64,000 bases of DNA. Origin: Fimadaptatus sp948467645 (GTDB lineage: Bacteria > Bacillota > Clostridia > Christensenellales > Aristaeellaceae). Where the stretch lies: assembly GCA_948467645.1 (NCBI GenBank), contig CAOKFD010000004.1, positions 1-64,000 of the forward strand. Direction: 5' to 3'. The notes beneath the pieces are model-generated. The model searched no databases, was not told the DNA's origin, and saw only the letters and a program-made list of their open reading frames with translations. A program made the position numbers and the translations under genes. Shown piece after piece: positions 41,895 to 50,042 of the stretch (position 1 is its first letter; each line of letters begins with the position of its first letter).

Positions 41895-41923
41895 TTTCGT
41901 TTTGCGCGCAAGTAGTGTATAAT
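41895..41923 (+). promoter_or_regulatory. Promoter for nadD-yqeK-rsfS
   Basis: Perfect TATAAT (41918-41923) in the context AGTAGTGTATAAT, with a poor -35 (TTTCGT) at 17 bp. The same AGTAGTGTATAAT string occurs on the minus strand before dacA (49109-49121). It gives nadD its own transcription despite the insertion after yhbY. Confidence 0.55.
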
Positions 41924-41950
41924 AAAGTAAAGCGTATTCAGAGGTGCGAT

Positions 41951-42577
41951 ATGGCGAAACGGCTGGGCATAATGGGCGGTACGTTTAACCCAATACATAA
42001 CGGGCATCTGTTCGTCGCCGATATAGCCCGGCGCGAGCTGGATTTGGACGAGGTGCGCTTCATACCCACCGGCGATTCGCCGCACAAGCGGCATGTGGAC
42101 GTGTCGGGCTGGCAAAGGCTGGATATGGTCAGACTGGCTATCGCGGGTCATGAGGGCTTTACCGCGTCGGATATGGAACTGAGGCGCGGCGGACGTTCGT
42201 ACACCTGCGACACGGTGCGCCAGTTGCATATGACCGAGCCGGGCAGCAAGCTGTTTTTCATAATGGGCGGCGATATGCTGGCTACCTTTACCACATGGCG
42301 CAACCCAGACTGGATAGTCCACTGGGCCGACATCGCCGCCACGCCCCGCCCGGGCGACGACGGCGAACGCATACGCCGCGTGTGCGAGTACCTGCGCATG
42401 GAGTTTACGAGCGAGGTGCATATGCTAAGTCAGTGTGGGCCGGACATATCCTCCACCGAGATTCGCAGGCGTGTATGCGCGGGCGAGGACATAAGTATGC
42501 TGGTACCGCCGGATGTGGAAGAGTACATACTCGAAAACGGACTTTACAAAGCATTGGAGACTGAAAATGACGTCTGA
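41951..42577 (+). CDS. nadD: Nicotinate-nucleotide adenylyltransferase
   Basis: 208 residues. The nucleotidyltransferase motif GGTFNPIHNGHL is at the N-terminus and the ISSTEIRRRV motif near the C-terminus, together forming the ATP site. Converts nicotinate mononucleotide plus ATP to deamido-NAD, the step after pncB (0.4 kb). Start: ATG after GAGGTG. The stop overlaps the yqeK start by 11 nt. Confidence 0.95.
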   Translation: MAKRLGIMGGTFNPIHNGHLFVADIARRELDLDEVRFIPTGDSPHKRHVDVSGWQRLDMVRLAIAGHEGFTASDMELRRGGRSYTCDTVRQLHMTEPGSKLFFIMGGDMLATFTTWRNPDWIVHWADIAATPRPGDDGERIRRVCEYLRMEFTSEVHMLSQCGPDISSTEIRRRVCAGEDISMLVPPDVEEYILENGLYKALETENDV

Positions 42578-43175
42578 AGAAATTACCGAAATACTGCGTG
42601 CCGAGCTGAAGCCCAAACGCTTTAAGCATACATTGGGCGTGGTCGATACGGCGCGCGAAATGGCAATTATATTCGGCGAGGACGAGCAGCTTGCCGCGCG
42701 CGCGGGGCTTTTGCACGACAACGCAAAGGCGTTCGACTTAAAGCGCATGTGCGAGATCGCCGATCAGGCGGGACTTATGCTCACGCCCGAGGAGCGCGCG
42801 TCTGCGGCGCTTTTACACGCGCCGGTGGGGGCGTATCTGGCAAGGGCGCGCTTTGGCGAAACCGACGAGCGCGTGATTAATGCGATACGCTACCACACGA
42901 CCGGCCGGCCGAATATGAGCGCGCTGGAGGCGATAGTGTACCTTGCGGACATGATAGAGCCTAACCGCGACGCGTTTTTAGGGCTGGAGGATCTGCGGGT
43001 GATGGCGCGCAGGGATTTGTTCGCGGCGCTTGAAATGGGGCTGGGCATGAGCAATTCATACGTGCTCAAGCGCGGCCAGACGCTCTTTGAGCGATCTAAA
43101 AAGGCATATGACTGGGTAAGGCAATATAATAAAGGCAGAAACGATTATGCAGGGAGGAATGCAAGTGCAGTCTAA
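42567..43175 (+). CDS. yqeK: HD-domain hydrolase YqeK (diadenosine tetraphosphatase family)
   Basis: 202 residues. HD motif: FKHTLGVVDTAREMA (first His) and ARAGLLHDNAKAFD (His-Asp pair), then LLHAPVGAYLA and a later DMIEPNRD. Members split Ap4A into two ADP. Start at ATG after TTGGAG, overlapping nadD, and end overlapping rsfS, which is the standard order nadD-yqeK-rsfS. Confidence 0.93.
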   Translation: MTSEEITEILRAELKPKRFKHTLGVVDTAREMAIIFGEDEQLAARAGLLHDNAKAFDLKRMCEIADQAGLMLTPEERASAALLHAPVGAYLARARFGETDERVINAIRYHTTGRPNMSALEAIVYLADMIEPNRDAFLGLEDLRVMARRDLFAALEMGLGMSNSYVLKRGQTLFERSKKAYDWVRQYNKGRNDYAGRNASAV

Positions 43176-43521
43176 GGAATTGGCATTGGCGGCAGCGCGT
43201 GCGCTGGATGATAAGAAGGGTGTAAAGATACTGGTACTGGACGTACAGCATTTGACGATCATTGCAGACTATTTCGTAATAGCCAGCGGCCGCTCCGCGA
43301 ACCAGGTGCGCGCCCTGATCGACGAGGTGGACGACAAACTGTCCGAGCTGGGCGAGAATCCGCGCCGCCGCGAGGGCACGAACGAAGGCCGCTGGGCCGT
43401 GCTGGACTACGGCAACGTGCTGGTACACGTATTCCATGAGCAGGAGCGCGAGTATTACAACCTCGAACGCCTGTGGATGGATGGCTCCAATCAGGTGGAG
43501 TTTGTGCAAAGCGAGGACTAA
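43165..43521 (+). CDS. rsfS: Ribosomal silencing factor RsfS
   Basis: 118 residues. Conserved ALDDKKGVKILVLDVQHLTIIADYFVIASGRS and WAVLDYGNVLVHVFHEQEREYYNLERLW. Binds L14 and keeps the 50S subunit from joining the 30S in starvation. I prefer the GTG at 43165 because GGGAGG lies 7 nt upstream; ATGs at 43147 and 43159 are too close to or upstream of that site. Overlaps the end of yqeK by 11 nt. Confidence 0.93.
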   Translation: MQSKELALAAARALDDKKGVKILVLDVQHLTIIADYFVIASGRSANQVRALIDEVDDKLSELGENPRRREGTNEGRWAVLDYGNVLVHVFHEQEREYYNLERLWMDGSNQVEFVQSED

Positions 43522-43535
43522 TGAAGTAAACAAAG

Positions 43536-43580
43536 TGCGCCGCCTGCGCCTTAAAACGCGTCGGGCGGCGCATTGCATTT
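43536..43580 (+). terminator. Possible terminator after rsfS
   Basis: TGCGCCGCC pairs with GGCGGCGCA across a 19-nt loop, followed by TTGCATTTTGG. The broken T-run makes it weak. Confidence 0.5.
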
Positions 43581-43595
43581 TGGCAGGAGGGCGCT

Positions 43596-44054
43596 ATGTA
43601 CATAACCTATCGAAACGCGAACGAGCAGGACGCAAACCTGCTCGTAGGCATATACAACGCTGCGTTTTACGATGACTTCATCAGGTACGGCCAATGCCCG
43701 GCATATGGCCGCACGCGAGCGCGCATGGCCGAATCCGTGCGGAAATTTCCAAAGCAGATAATCGAATGCGACGGCTGGCCGGTGGGCGCGCTGTCCGTGG
43801 AAAACCGCGGCGAGGGGCGGTACTTCGTGGGCTGCCTTTGCGTAATACCCAAGTATCAGGGCAGGGGGATCGGCACGGAGGCATTCAGGCATATGATGGC
43901 CAAACATGCCGATTGGCGGCACGTGGAGCTGGTCACGCCCGCCGGCAATGTACAGAACATAAAGTTCTATACCGAAAAGTGCGGCATGACGCAGGGCGCG
44001 CATGAAATGGACGGCGACGTTGATGTCGTCAGGCTTTTTATTGAGCGCAGTTGA
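43596..44054 (+). CDS. GNAT-family N-acetyltransferase
   Basis: 152 residues. The acetyl-CoA pyrophosphate-binding motif is VIPKYQGRGIGTEAF (Q/RxxGxG/A) near residue 90; the C-terminal GNVQNIKFYTEKCGM is also typical. Substrate unknown. GGAGG lies 9 nt before the ATG. It probably sits on its own or by read-through from rsfS. Confidence 0.88.
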   Translation: MYITYRNANEQDANLLVGIYNAAFYDDFIRYGQCPAYGRTRARMAESVRKFPKQIIECDGWPVGALSVENRGEGRYFVGCLCVIPKYQGRGIGTEAFRHMMAKHADWRHVELVTPAGNVQNIKFYTEKCGMTQGAHEMDGDVDVVRLFIERS

Positions 44055-44080
44055 AAACGGGCTCAACTGAATATAAAAAT

Positions 44081-44109
44081 CACCTCCGAAGCGTTTGCAT
44101 TCGGAGGTG
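44081..44109 (-). terminator. Minus-strand terminator of the first L,D-transpeptidase gene
   Basis: CACCTCCGAA pairs with TTCGGAGGTG (10 bp perfect); on the minus strand ATTTTTATATT follows. Only 20 bp after the transpeptidase stop. Confidence 0.88.
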
Positions 44110-44128
44110 GCTGTATATCATGCGATAA

Positions 44129-45292
44129 TCACTCGCGCACGACGACGATCGTGCCCTTGGGGCAATTGTTGTAAATCCACTTGGCGTTTTCGACCGACAG
44201 CCTTACGCAGCCGTGCGACGCGCGGCGGCCCAGATTGCGCACGGACGACGCGGTAGGCGTGCCGCCCTTTACCTTGTACAGTACGGAGTGGAAGTAGTAC
44301 GCGCCCGATATGCGGTATGCGTACTGCGCCCAGCAGTTATAATCGCGGAAGTAATGCCATGCGTTTATCTGCTCTGTGGAGCGGTAGGTGCCCAGCGGCG
44401 TGGGCGTTTCACGCTTGCCGGTGGAGCATACGAAGCGCGCCTTGAGCTTGGAGTAGGAGCCGTTTGCGTATTCGTACACGTACACGCGCTGTTCGGATAC
44501 GTCCACGATCAGCTTGTACGGGTAGCGCGCGTTGGGATCTGGGCACTTCTTGGCCGATGCGGAGAACAGCAACTCCTGAGTGGCCTTGTCAGCCACTCCG
44601 GTTTCGGGCAGCCCGCTGGTCTTCTGGAAATCGCTTATCGCCGCCGAGGTGGCCACGCCATATACGCCGTCCACCACGTTGGACAGCATGTACTCAAGCA
44701 CTGCGAGACGGTTCTGCACGCGCCTTACCTGCGCCGCGGAGGAACCCTTCTTAACGTCGGAATAGTAGGCCGGTATGCTGCCCGATTCGATTATCGCAAG
44801 CAGCTGAGAATCGGCCGTGCCGTAATTCGAGGTGGTATAGCTGATAGTGCCTTTGGCGTTTAGCAGCGTCGCATATACCTGAAGCGCGTTCACCGCGTCG
44901 CTGGTGCGGGAACCGTATATGCCGTCGGCGCTTTCATAGGAGAAGCCCATCAGCGTAAGGTAATTCTGCAATTCGCGCACGCGGTCGCCGCGGCTGCCTA
45001 CTTTCAGCGGTTCAGCCGTGGGTACGGGCGTGGGCGCAGGCGTTTCGGTCGGCGCGGGCGGCGTGGGCACGGCCGTCGCCGTGGGCGCGGGTGTTTCGGC
45101 GGGCACAGACGTCGCCGTGGGCGCGGTTGTCGGATTGACCGTTGCCTCGGGCGTTGCAGTGGGAGCAGCGGGCGACGGATACGTTACGAAGTCGCTTACA
45201 TATGCGTCATCGGCGGGTTCGGCCAGCGCTATGCCGGTGCATCCAAGTGCGATTGCGGCGGACAACATGAGGCAAATCATGCGTCGGAACAT
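44129..45292 (-). CDS. L,D-transpeptidase (YkuD) with two peptidoglycan-binding domains
   Basis: 387 residues. Signal peptide (cleavage likely after IALA), a Pro/Thr/Ala-rich linker of about 60 residues, two PG_binding_1-type domains (GSRGDRVRELQNYL and GSSAAQVRRVQNRL), then the YkuD domain with FHSVLY and the catalytic RRASHGCVRLS motif (His-Gly-Cys). It makes 3-3 crosslinks in peptidoglycan outside the membrane. GGAGTGATATT precedes the ATG. Paralog of the next minus-strand gene upstream at 45.7 kb, with the same order of domains. Confidence 0.92.
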   Translation of the reverse strand: MFRRMICLMLSAAIALGCTGIALAEPADDAYVSDFVTYPSPAAPTATPEATVNPTTAPTATSVPAETPAPTATAVPTPPAPTETPAPTPVPTAEPLKVGSRGDRVRELQNYLTLMGFSYESADGIYGSRTSDAVNALQVYATLLNAKGTISYTTSNYGTADSQLLAIIESGSIPAYYSDVKKGSSAAQVRRVQNRLAVLEYMLSNVVDGVYGVATSAAISDFQKTSGLPETGVADKATQELLFSASAKKCPDPNARYPYKLIVDVSEQRVYVYEYANGSYSKLKARFVCSTGKRETPTPLGTYRSTEQINAWHYFRDYNCWAQYAYRISGAYYFHSVLYKVKGGTPTASSVRNLGRRASHGCVRLSVENAKWIYNNCPKGTIVVVRE

Positions 45293-45604
45293 AATATCAC
45301 TCCAAAATGTGCGCCCTCACAAAAGCGGCGCGTATAATGTCATATGCAATTATTGACTGCGCACGCCTTGAAAAAGTTCCCATAAATACAAAAAAATACC
45401 TGCTAAATTAAAAAAGATAATAGTATAAACATATTGCACGCGACTTGCAATATGTATTTGGGTAAGGGCAGTTCTTAACCGTTGGAGGTCAGGTTTTTTA
45501 GTGACTTTGGGCATGCATTTATATCGCGATGGTGAGAAGCCGCCTTTACAGCCTTAACATACAAAACGAGCCTGCGCAAGGGCCGGCGCACTCATCTGAC
45601 CATG
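45293..45604. other. Intergenic region between the two transpeptidase genes
   Basis: About 310 bp. It must hold the promoter of the first transpeptidase gene on the minus strand; a TATAC-like -10 is seen near 45341 but no good -35. One GCCTTAAC word occurs at about 45550. No ORF. Confidence 0.4.
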
Positions 45605-45645
45605 AAAAAAGCTCCCGATTTGGCAAAGCCAGATCGGGAGCTTTT
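45605..45645 (-). terminator. Terminator between the transpeptidase genes
   Basis: AAAAGCTCCCGATCTGGC pairs with GCCAAATCGGGAGCTTTTTT on the minus strand, a long stem with a T tail, 18 bp after the stop of the second transpeptidase. Confidence 0.9.
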
Positions 45646-45662
45646 GGTATAAGGCAGTTCCA

Positions 45663-47108
45663 TTACTCGCGTACAATGACGGTCGTGCCGCGCTTGCAAT
45701 TGTTGTAAATCCATTTCGCATTCTCGACGCTCAGGCGTATGCAGCCGTGCGATGCGCGCGAGCCGAGGTTGTTGACTGAGGACGAGGTGGGCTTGCCGTC
45801 TATTTCGTTATACAGCACCGAGTGGAACAGTATACCGCCGTCGATGCGCCACGAATACTGGGCATAGCAATCGAACTTGACGAAGTAATGCCAGCGGTTG
45901 GTGGGGCCGGAGCCCTTGAACGTGCCCAGCGGCGTGGGGTGCGACTTGGTGCCGGTCGAGCACACGAACACGCGCGACAGTGGGCCGTATGCGCCGTTGG
46001 TGTAGCCGTACACGTACACGCGCTGATCGGATATGTCCACGACCAGCTTGTACTTGCTGTAATTCTTGCCGTTGCCCTTGGACTTCTTGCTGGCTGGTTC
46101 CAGCGTGGGTTTAGCGGTGGGCACAGCGTCCTCGGAGTATAGCTTCTGCTGAGTGGCTTCGTCGGCCACGCCGGTTTCATCCAGGTCGTTGTGCTTCTGG
46201 AAGTACTTAACGGCGGACTCGGTGTTGCTGCCGAACATGCCGTCCACGCCGTCACCCAGATAGTACAGCGTGGTAAGGCGCGTCTGAAGCCGCTTAACGT
46301 CGCTGCCTTCACTGCCCTTGGTCAGGTCTTCGTAATATACCTGAAAATCGTCACCGGCGAGCAGCTCATATCCCTGGCCGTCCACAATGCCGTCGGCGAC
46401 ATAGGGAGTGGGTTCAGGCGTAGGTTCGGGCGTGGGCACAGCCGTGGGCGCGAGCGTCGGCACGGCGGTTGCCTTAACCTCAGCCGTGGGCAAAGACGAG
46501 CCGTAGTAGTGCAGCGCCGTGACTATGGGCGTGGCTTCGGCGGTCGGCTGTTCGGTAGGCTCAGGAGCAGCCGTCGGCTCGGCGGTCGGTTCAGGCGTGG
46601 CGTTGGGGTCTACATAGTGCAGCTGTGTGCCGATGTGCTCGGCCACAAACTCCTGAAATGCGATTACGCCCTTGCGCGTGCGCGGTCCGAAGTAGCCGTC
46701 GGCGCTGTCGTCCAGAAAGCCCAGCGTGCGCAGGCGCTGCTGAATCAGCTTAACGATGTCGCCCTGATCGTCCTGCTTTACGGGCAGGGGCAGCGGCGTG
46801 GGCGTGGGCTCAGGCGTGGGAGCGACTGTGGGTTCCTCGGTAGGTTCAGCCGTTGGCGCGCTCGTGGGCTTGACAGTGGGCGCCTGTGTAGGTTTTTGAG
46901 CAGGCTTGGAAGTCGCCTTTGCTGTGGAAGCCGGCTTAACCGTCGGCGCGGACGTTGACTTTACAGTCGGCGTTGCGGCGGGAGCGGAAGTGGTGCTTTC
47001 GTTTGCGGCCTTGCCGATTATTCCGGAAACTCCGTCGGCGAATGCGGGCATGGCGAGCGTAAGCGCCAACACCAGCGCCGCCAGCGTAATGATGAATCTG
47101 CGTGGCAT
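45663..47108 (-). CDS. L,D-transpeptidase (YkuD) with two peptidoglycan-binding domains and long Pro/Thr linkers
   Basis: 481 residues. Signal peptide MPRRFIITLAALVLALTLAMPAFA, a Lys/Pro/Thr/Ala-rich stretch of about 90 residues, a PG-binding domain (DQGDIVKLIQQRLRTLGF), a second Pro/Thr/Glu-rich linker, another PG-binding domain (GSDVKRLQTRLTTLYYL), and the YkuD domain with FHSVLY and RASHGCIRLS. The TPEPT-type repeats likely span the cell wall. Same role as its paralog. Start chosen at MPRRF with GGGGTG upstream; a longer reading has no signal peptide at its front. Confidence 0.92.
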   Translation of the reverse strand: MPRRFIITLAALVLALTLAMPAFADGVSGIIGKAANESTTSAPAATPTVKSTSAPTVKPASTAKATSKPAQKPTQAPTVKPTSAPTAEPTEEPTVAPTPEPTPTPLPLPVKQDDQGDIVKLIQQRLRTLGFLDDSADGYFGPRTRKGVIAFQEFVAEHIGTQLHYVDPNATPEPTAEPTAAPEPTEQPTAEATPIVTALHYYGSSLPTAEVKATAVPTLAPTAVPTPEPTPEPTPYVADGIVDGQGYELLAGDDFQVYYEDLTKGSEGSDVKRLQTRLTTLYYLGDGVDGMFGSNTESAVKYFQKHNDLDETGVADEATQQKLYSEDAVPTAKPTLEPASKKSKGNGKNYSKYKLVVDISDQRVYVYGYTNGAYGPLSRVFVCSTGTKSHPTPLGTFKGSGPTNRWHYFVKFDCYAQYSWRIDGGILFHSVLYNEIDGKPTSSSVNNLGSRASHGCIRLSVENAKWIYNNCKRGTTVIVRE

Positions 47109-47272
47109 TTGTATTTCACCCCAAAATGAGTAATTGCGGCGAGCCTGCCGCGGCTGACATATTATTAGACTGCTTTCGGGGCGTTTGGTTGCATATAATT
47201 GTCTGACATATGCCTTAATGTGAGAAATTTCAATCATATATTACATTATGCAGAATGTCGGGCGCAAAAAAA

Positions 47273-47298
47273 GCCCGGCGGCGCTAAACCGTCGGGCC
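47273..47298 (-). terminator. Terminator of the D,D-carboxypeptidase gene
   Basis: On the minus strand GCCCGACGG pairs with CCGCCGGGC (one mismatch), followed by TTTTTTT. Only 14 bp after the stop. Confidence 0.88.
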
Positions 47299-47311
47299 AA
47301 GGTGCGATTGC

Positions 47312-49018
47312 TTATTTGCGATAGGAACGGTCGTCATACTGACTGCGGCGCTCATTGCGCTGAGGCGCGCGGTCACTATACCGGCTGTCGCGGCGCTCAT
47401 CGTACTGAGTGCGGTCGCTATAACGATTGTCGCGGCGCTCGTCGTACTGAGTGCGGCCGTCATAGCGCGGCTGGCGCTCGGGGTACTGCGTGCGGCGCTG
47501 GCTGTACCGGGCGCGCCCGTCGTAATCGGAACGCTCGTCGTTGCGGGTGCGTTCGCTGTAGCGCGGCTGACGCTCGGCATACTGTGTGCGGCGCTCGTCA
47601 TAGCCGCCATAGCTGTATTCGCGGCGCACGTAGCGGCGGTTCTTGCGCGCACGGGTGCGGGCGGTGTTGATGCATACCATTATTATCAGCACGCCCATCA
47701 CCGCGATCAGGGGCACTATCCACAGCATGGAATTGTTGCCCGCGCTTTCGGTACCGCCGCCTATCGTCTCGCCCTGTATGGCCTCGTCTATGGAGGGCAG
47801 GTCGGTAATGGGCGCAGCGGCTACCGAATTGGCGGCTACCAGCGGGTAATAGTACTTGTCGCCGCTGGGTGCGTTGTACGTCAGCGTGCCGATCTCGTCG
47901 CCCGCGTTTATCGGAGCCTTTATGTCGCGCGAGTATGATACCGACAGCATGGCCGAAAAGTCGGATGTGATCTGGCTGATCTCGCTCTTTTTAGCGCATA
48001 CCGGGTCAGCGCTTTCGGGCGCGGTTATGTCCAGCGTTAGCACGCCGCCGTTTGCGTCGCTGGGATCTGCGCCGTCCACGTTCACGGTCAGCGGGCGCGT
48101 GCGGTACAGCTCTACCGGGTCGTACCGCTCATACGTGGCAAAGCCGTAATTCATCAGCCGTATCGAGTCGATCCACTTGCCGTCGGTCGTGGACAGAAGA
48201 ACTACGCTTATCAGATCAACGCCGTCTTTGGTGGCCGAGCCGACGAAGGTGGAACCGGCCTTGCTGGTATAGCCAGTCTTTATGCCTGTGCCGTACTGGT
48301 ACTTATACTTCATCGATGTGTCGTTGCGCGCGATGAACTGGTTCTTGGTCCACTTGGTGGTGGGTTCGGAGCGCTTGTTGTTGGCGGGTATGGTATAGTT
48401 GGTGGTGGAGGCGATTTCGCGGAAGGTTTCGTTCTTCATCGCCTCAAGCGCAATCGTGGAAAGATCGCGCGCGGTGGTGTAGTGATCGGGGTCGTGAAAG
48501 CCGTGCGGGTTGGAAAAGTGCGTGTCCGTGCAGCCCAGCGACTGCGCGCGCGCGTTCATCATATCAACAAACGCGCTTTCACTGCCCGCGACCAGCACGG
48601 CGATGGCTATGCCTGCATCGTTGCCCGAGCAGATAAAGAACGTAGTCAGCAGTGTGCGCCAGGTCATTTCCTCGCCCGTGTAAAGCCCCACCAGCGACGA
48701 GCCGTCGGGATAGGTATTGGCCTCGCGCGGTATCGTGATTGTCGCGTCCAAATCGCTTACGTTTTCAAGCGCGAGCATCAGCGTCATTATTTTGGTGGTG
48801 GAGGCGGGATAGCGGCGCGTGGTCGAATCCTTGGAATACAGTACGCGCCCGGTATGGCCGTCGATAAGTATCGCGCTGGCGGCCGTAAGATCGGCGTCGG
48901 TCAGCTCTTCGGGCTTACTGGTATCGTAAGCCAGCGCCGTGGGCGCGTACAGTGTCATGATCAGCGTCAGCGCGAGCAGAATCGCCATAAGGCGCTTGCG
49001 CGTATGTGATAAAATCAT
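47312..49018 (-). CDS. dacA: D-alanyl-D-alanine carboxypeptidase with Arg/Tyr/Asp repeat tail
   Basis: 568 residues. Signal peptide (cleavage after ALA30), then the penicillin-binding fold with SxxK at residues 73-76 (PASTTKIM), SGN at 131-133 (CSGND), and KTG at 247-249. A PBP5-type C-terminal beta domain follows, then one membrane helix (about 448-468). Beyond it lie about 100 residues of repeats such as YDERRTQY, RYSDR and RYSER, cytoplasmic by topology. Most DacA enzymes end in a short amphipathic anchor, so this membrane helix plus tail is unusual. GGAGATTCG before the ATG. It trims stem peptides, competing with or feeding the neighbouring L,D-transpeptidases. Confidence 0.92.
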   Translation of the reverse strand: MILSHTRKRLMAILLALTLIMTLYAPTALAYDTSKPEELTDADLTAASAILIDGHTGRVLYSKDSTTRRYPASTTKIMTLMLALENVSDLDATITIPREANTYPDGSSLVGLYTGEEMTWRTLLTTFFICSGNDAGIAIAVLVAGSESAFVDMMNARAQSLGCTDTHFSNPHGFHDPDHYTTARDLSTIALEAMKNETFREIASTTNYTIPANNKRSEPTTKWTKNQFIARNDTSMKYKYQYGTGIKTGYTSKAGSTFVGSATKDGVDLISVVLLSTTDGKWIDSIRLMNYGFATYERYDPVELYRTRPLTVNVDGADPSDANGGVLTLDITAPESADPVCAKKSEISQITSDFSAMLSVSYSRDIKAPINAGDEIGTLTYNAPSGDKYYYPLVAANSVAAAPITDLPSIDEAIQGETIGGGTESAGNNSMLWIVPLIAVMGVLIIMVCINTARTRARKNRRYVRREYSYGGYDERRTQYAERQPRYSERTRNDERSDYDGRARYSQRRTQYPERQPRYDGRTQYDERRDNRYSDRTQYDERRDSRYSDRAPQRNERRSQYDDRSYRK

Positions 49019-49177
49019 ATCGAATCTCCTTTGCTGGACACGGGATAAGCGCATTGGAAAGCCGCCATTGCGCACATGAAACGCGGGCGGCGCGAAAATA
49101 TCATTCTTGATTATACACTACTTTGACTTATACTGTGCGCAAAGACATGTTAAATCATGCTCCGCGCGCACGAACTC

Positions 49178-49206
49178 TTGTATTTGACGTGGATTTTGTC
49201 TATAAT
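49178..49206 (+). promoter_or_regulatory. Promoter of the two-component operon
   Basis: TTGTAT (49178-49183), 17-bp spacer, TATAAT (49201-49206). The gap 49019-49333 also holds, on the minus strand, a TATAAT at 49110-49115 for dacA. The leader to the response regulator is about 120 nt. Confidence 0.7.
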
Positions 49207-49333
49207 AAAAGTATATATGGTTATTTTTGCTGATGCACGCGGCGTTCCAGGGATAATCTATGCGCTTTAGGCACATTGTTTGTGCACGCGGGGATAATTT
49301 TTTAAGGGCGGCGCGGGGGAGAGGAGTAGACCG

Positions 49334-50026
49334 ATGGCTAAGAAATTGCTGCTCGTGGACGACGAGCCTTTGATACTAAAGGGACTCAAATTTTCGCTGG
49401 AACAGGACGGATACCAAACTGTGCTGGCTGCCGATGGTGAGGAGGCGCTGGCCAAGGTCGATGCGGAGGACTTCGATCTGATACTGCTGGACGTAATGCT
49501 GCCCAAGATGAGCGGCATAGAGGTCTGTCAGCGAATTCGCGAGAAAAGCTCTGTCCCCATAATCATGCTGACCGCCAAGGGCGAGGATATGGATAAGATC
49601 CTGGGCCTTGAGTACGGCGCGGACGATTACATGACCAAGCCCTTCAACATACTGGAGGTCAAGGCGCGCATAAAGACAATCCTTCGCCGCGTGGGCGCGT
49701 CCAAGGCCGATGAAAAGCCGTCCACCGTGACGGTGCGCGACTTGACGGTCAATTTCAACAACCGATCGGTATCCGTCGCGGGGCGCGACGTGAATCTGAC
49801 GGCCAAGGAGTTCGACCTGCTGCAGCTGTTCATAACCAACCGCGGCAAGGTGTTCAGCCGCGAGATGCTTATGGAAAGCATATGGAAGTATGAGTTCCTG
49901 GGCGATCTGCGTACGGTGGACGTACACATACGCCGTCTGCGCGAAAAGATAGAGAAGAACCCCGCGCAGCCCATGTATATCTTCACCAAGTGGGGAGTGG
50001 GTTACTATTTCACGGACAAAGATTAA
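49334..50026 (+). CDS. OmpR/PhoB-family response regulator
   Basis: 230 residues. Receiver domain with DDE (residues 9-11), phospho-acceptor Asp53 and YMTKPF (Lys switch), followed by a winged-helix DNA-binding domain ending in DVHIRRLREKIEKNP and WGVGYYF. GGCGCGGGGGAGAGGAG precedes the ATG. Operon order with a histidine kinase and two GerMN proteins matches MtrA-MtrB-LpqB of actinobacteria; WalR- or PhoP-like control of wall genes is likely but unproved. Confidence 0.93.
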   Translation: MAKKLLLVDDEPLILKGLKFSLEQDGYQTVLAADGEEALAKVDAEDFDLILLDVMLPKMSGIEVCQRIREKSSVPIIMLTAKGEDMDKILGLEYGADDYMTKPFNILEVKARIKTILRRVGASKADEKPSTVTVRDLTVNFNNRSVSVAGRDVNLTAKEFDLLQLFITNRGKVFSREMLMESIWKYEFLGDLRTVDVHIRRLREKIEKNPAQPMYIFTKWGVGYYFTDKD

Positions 50027-50042
50027 AAACGTACTCGCGTCC

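Noticed and set aside
45000..47000. Repetitive DNA resembling a tandem or CRISPR-like array
   Set aside because: The periodic GTGGGCG-type words encode the Pro/Thr/Ala linkers of the transpeptidases; spacing is irregular and there are no spacers or cas genes.
47248..47670. Cys/Arg/Gly-rich plus-strand frame opposite the dacA tail
   Set aside because: It is the antisense reading of the Arg/Tyr repeat codons; the dacA reading continues from a well supported catalytic domain.
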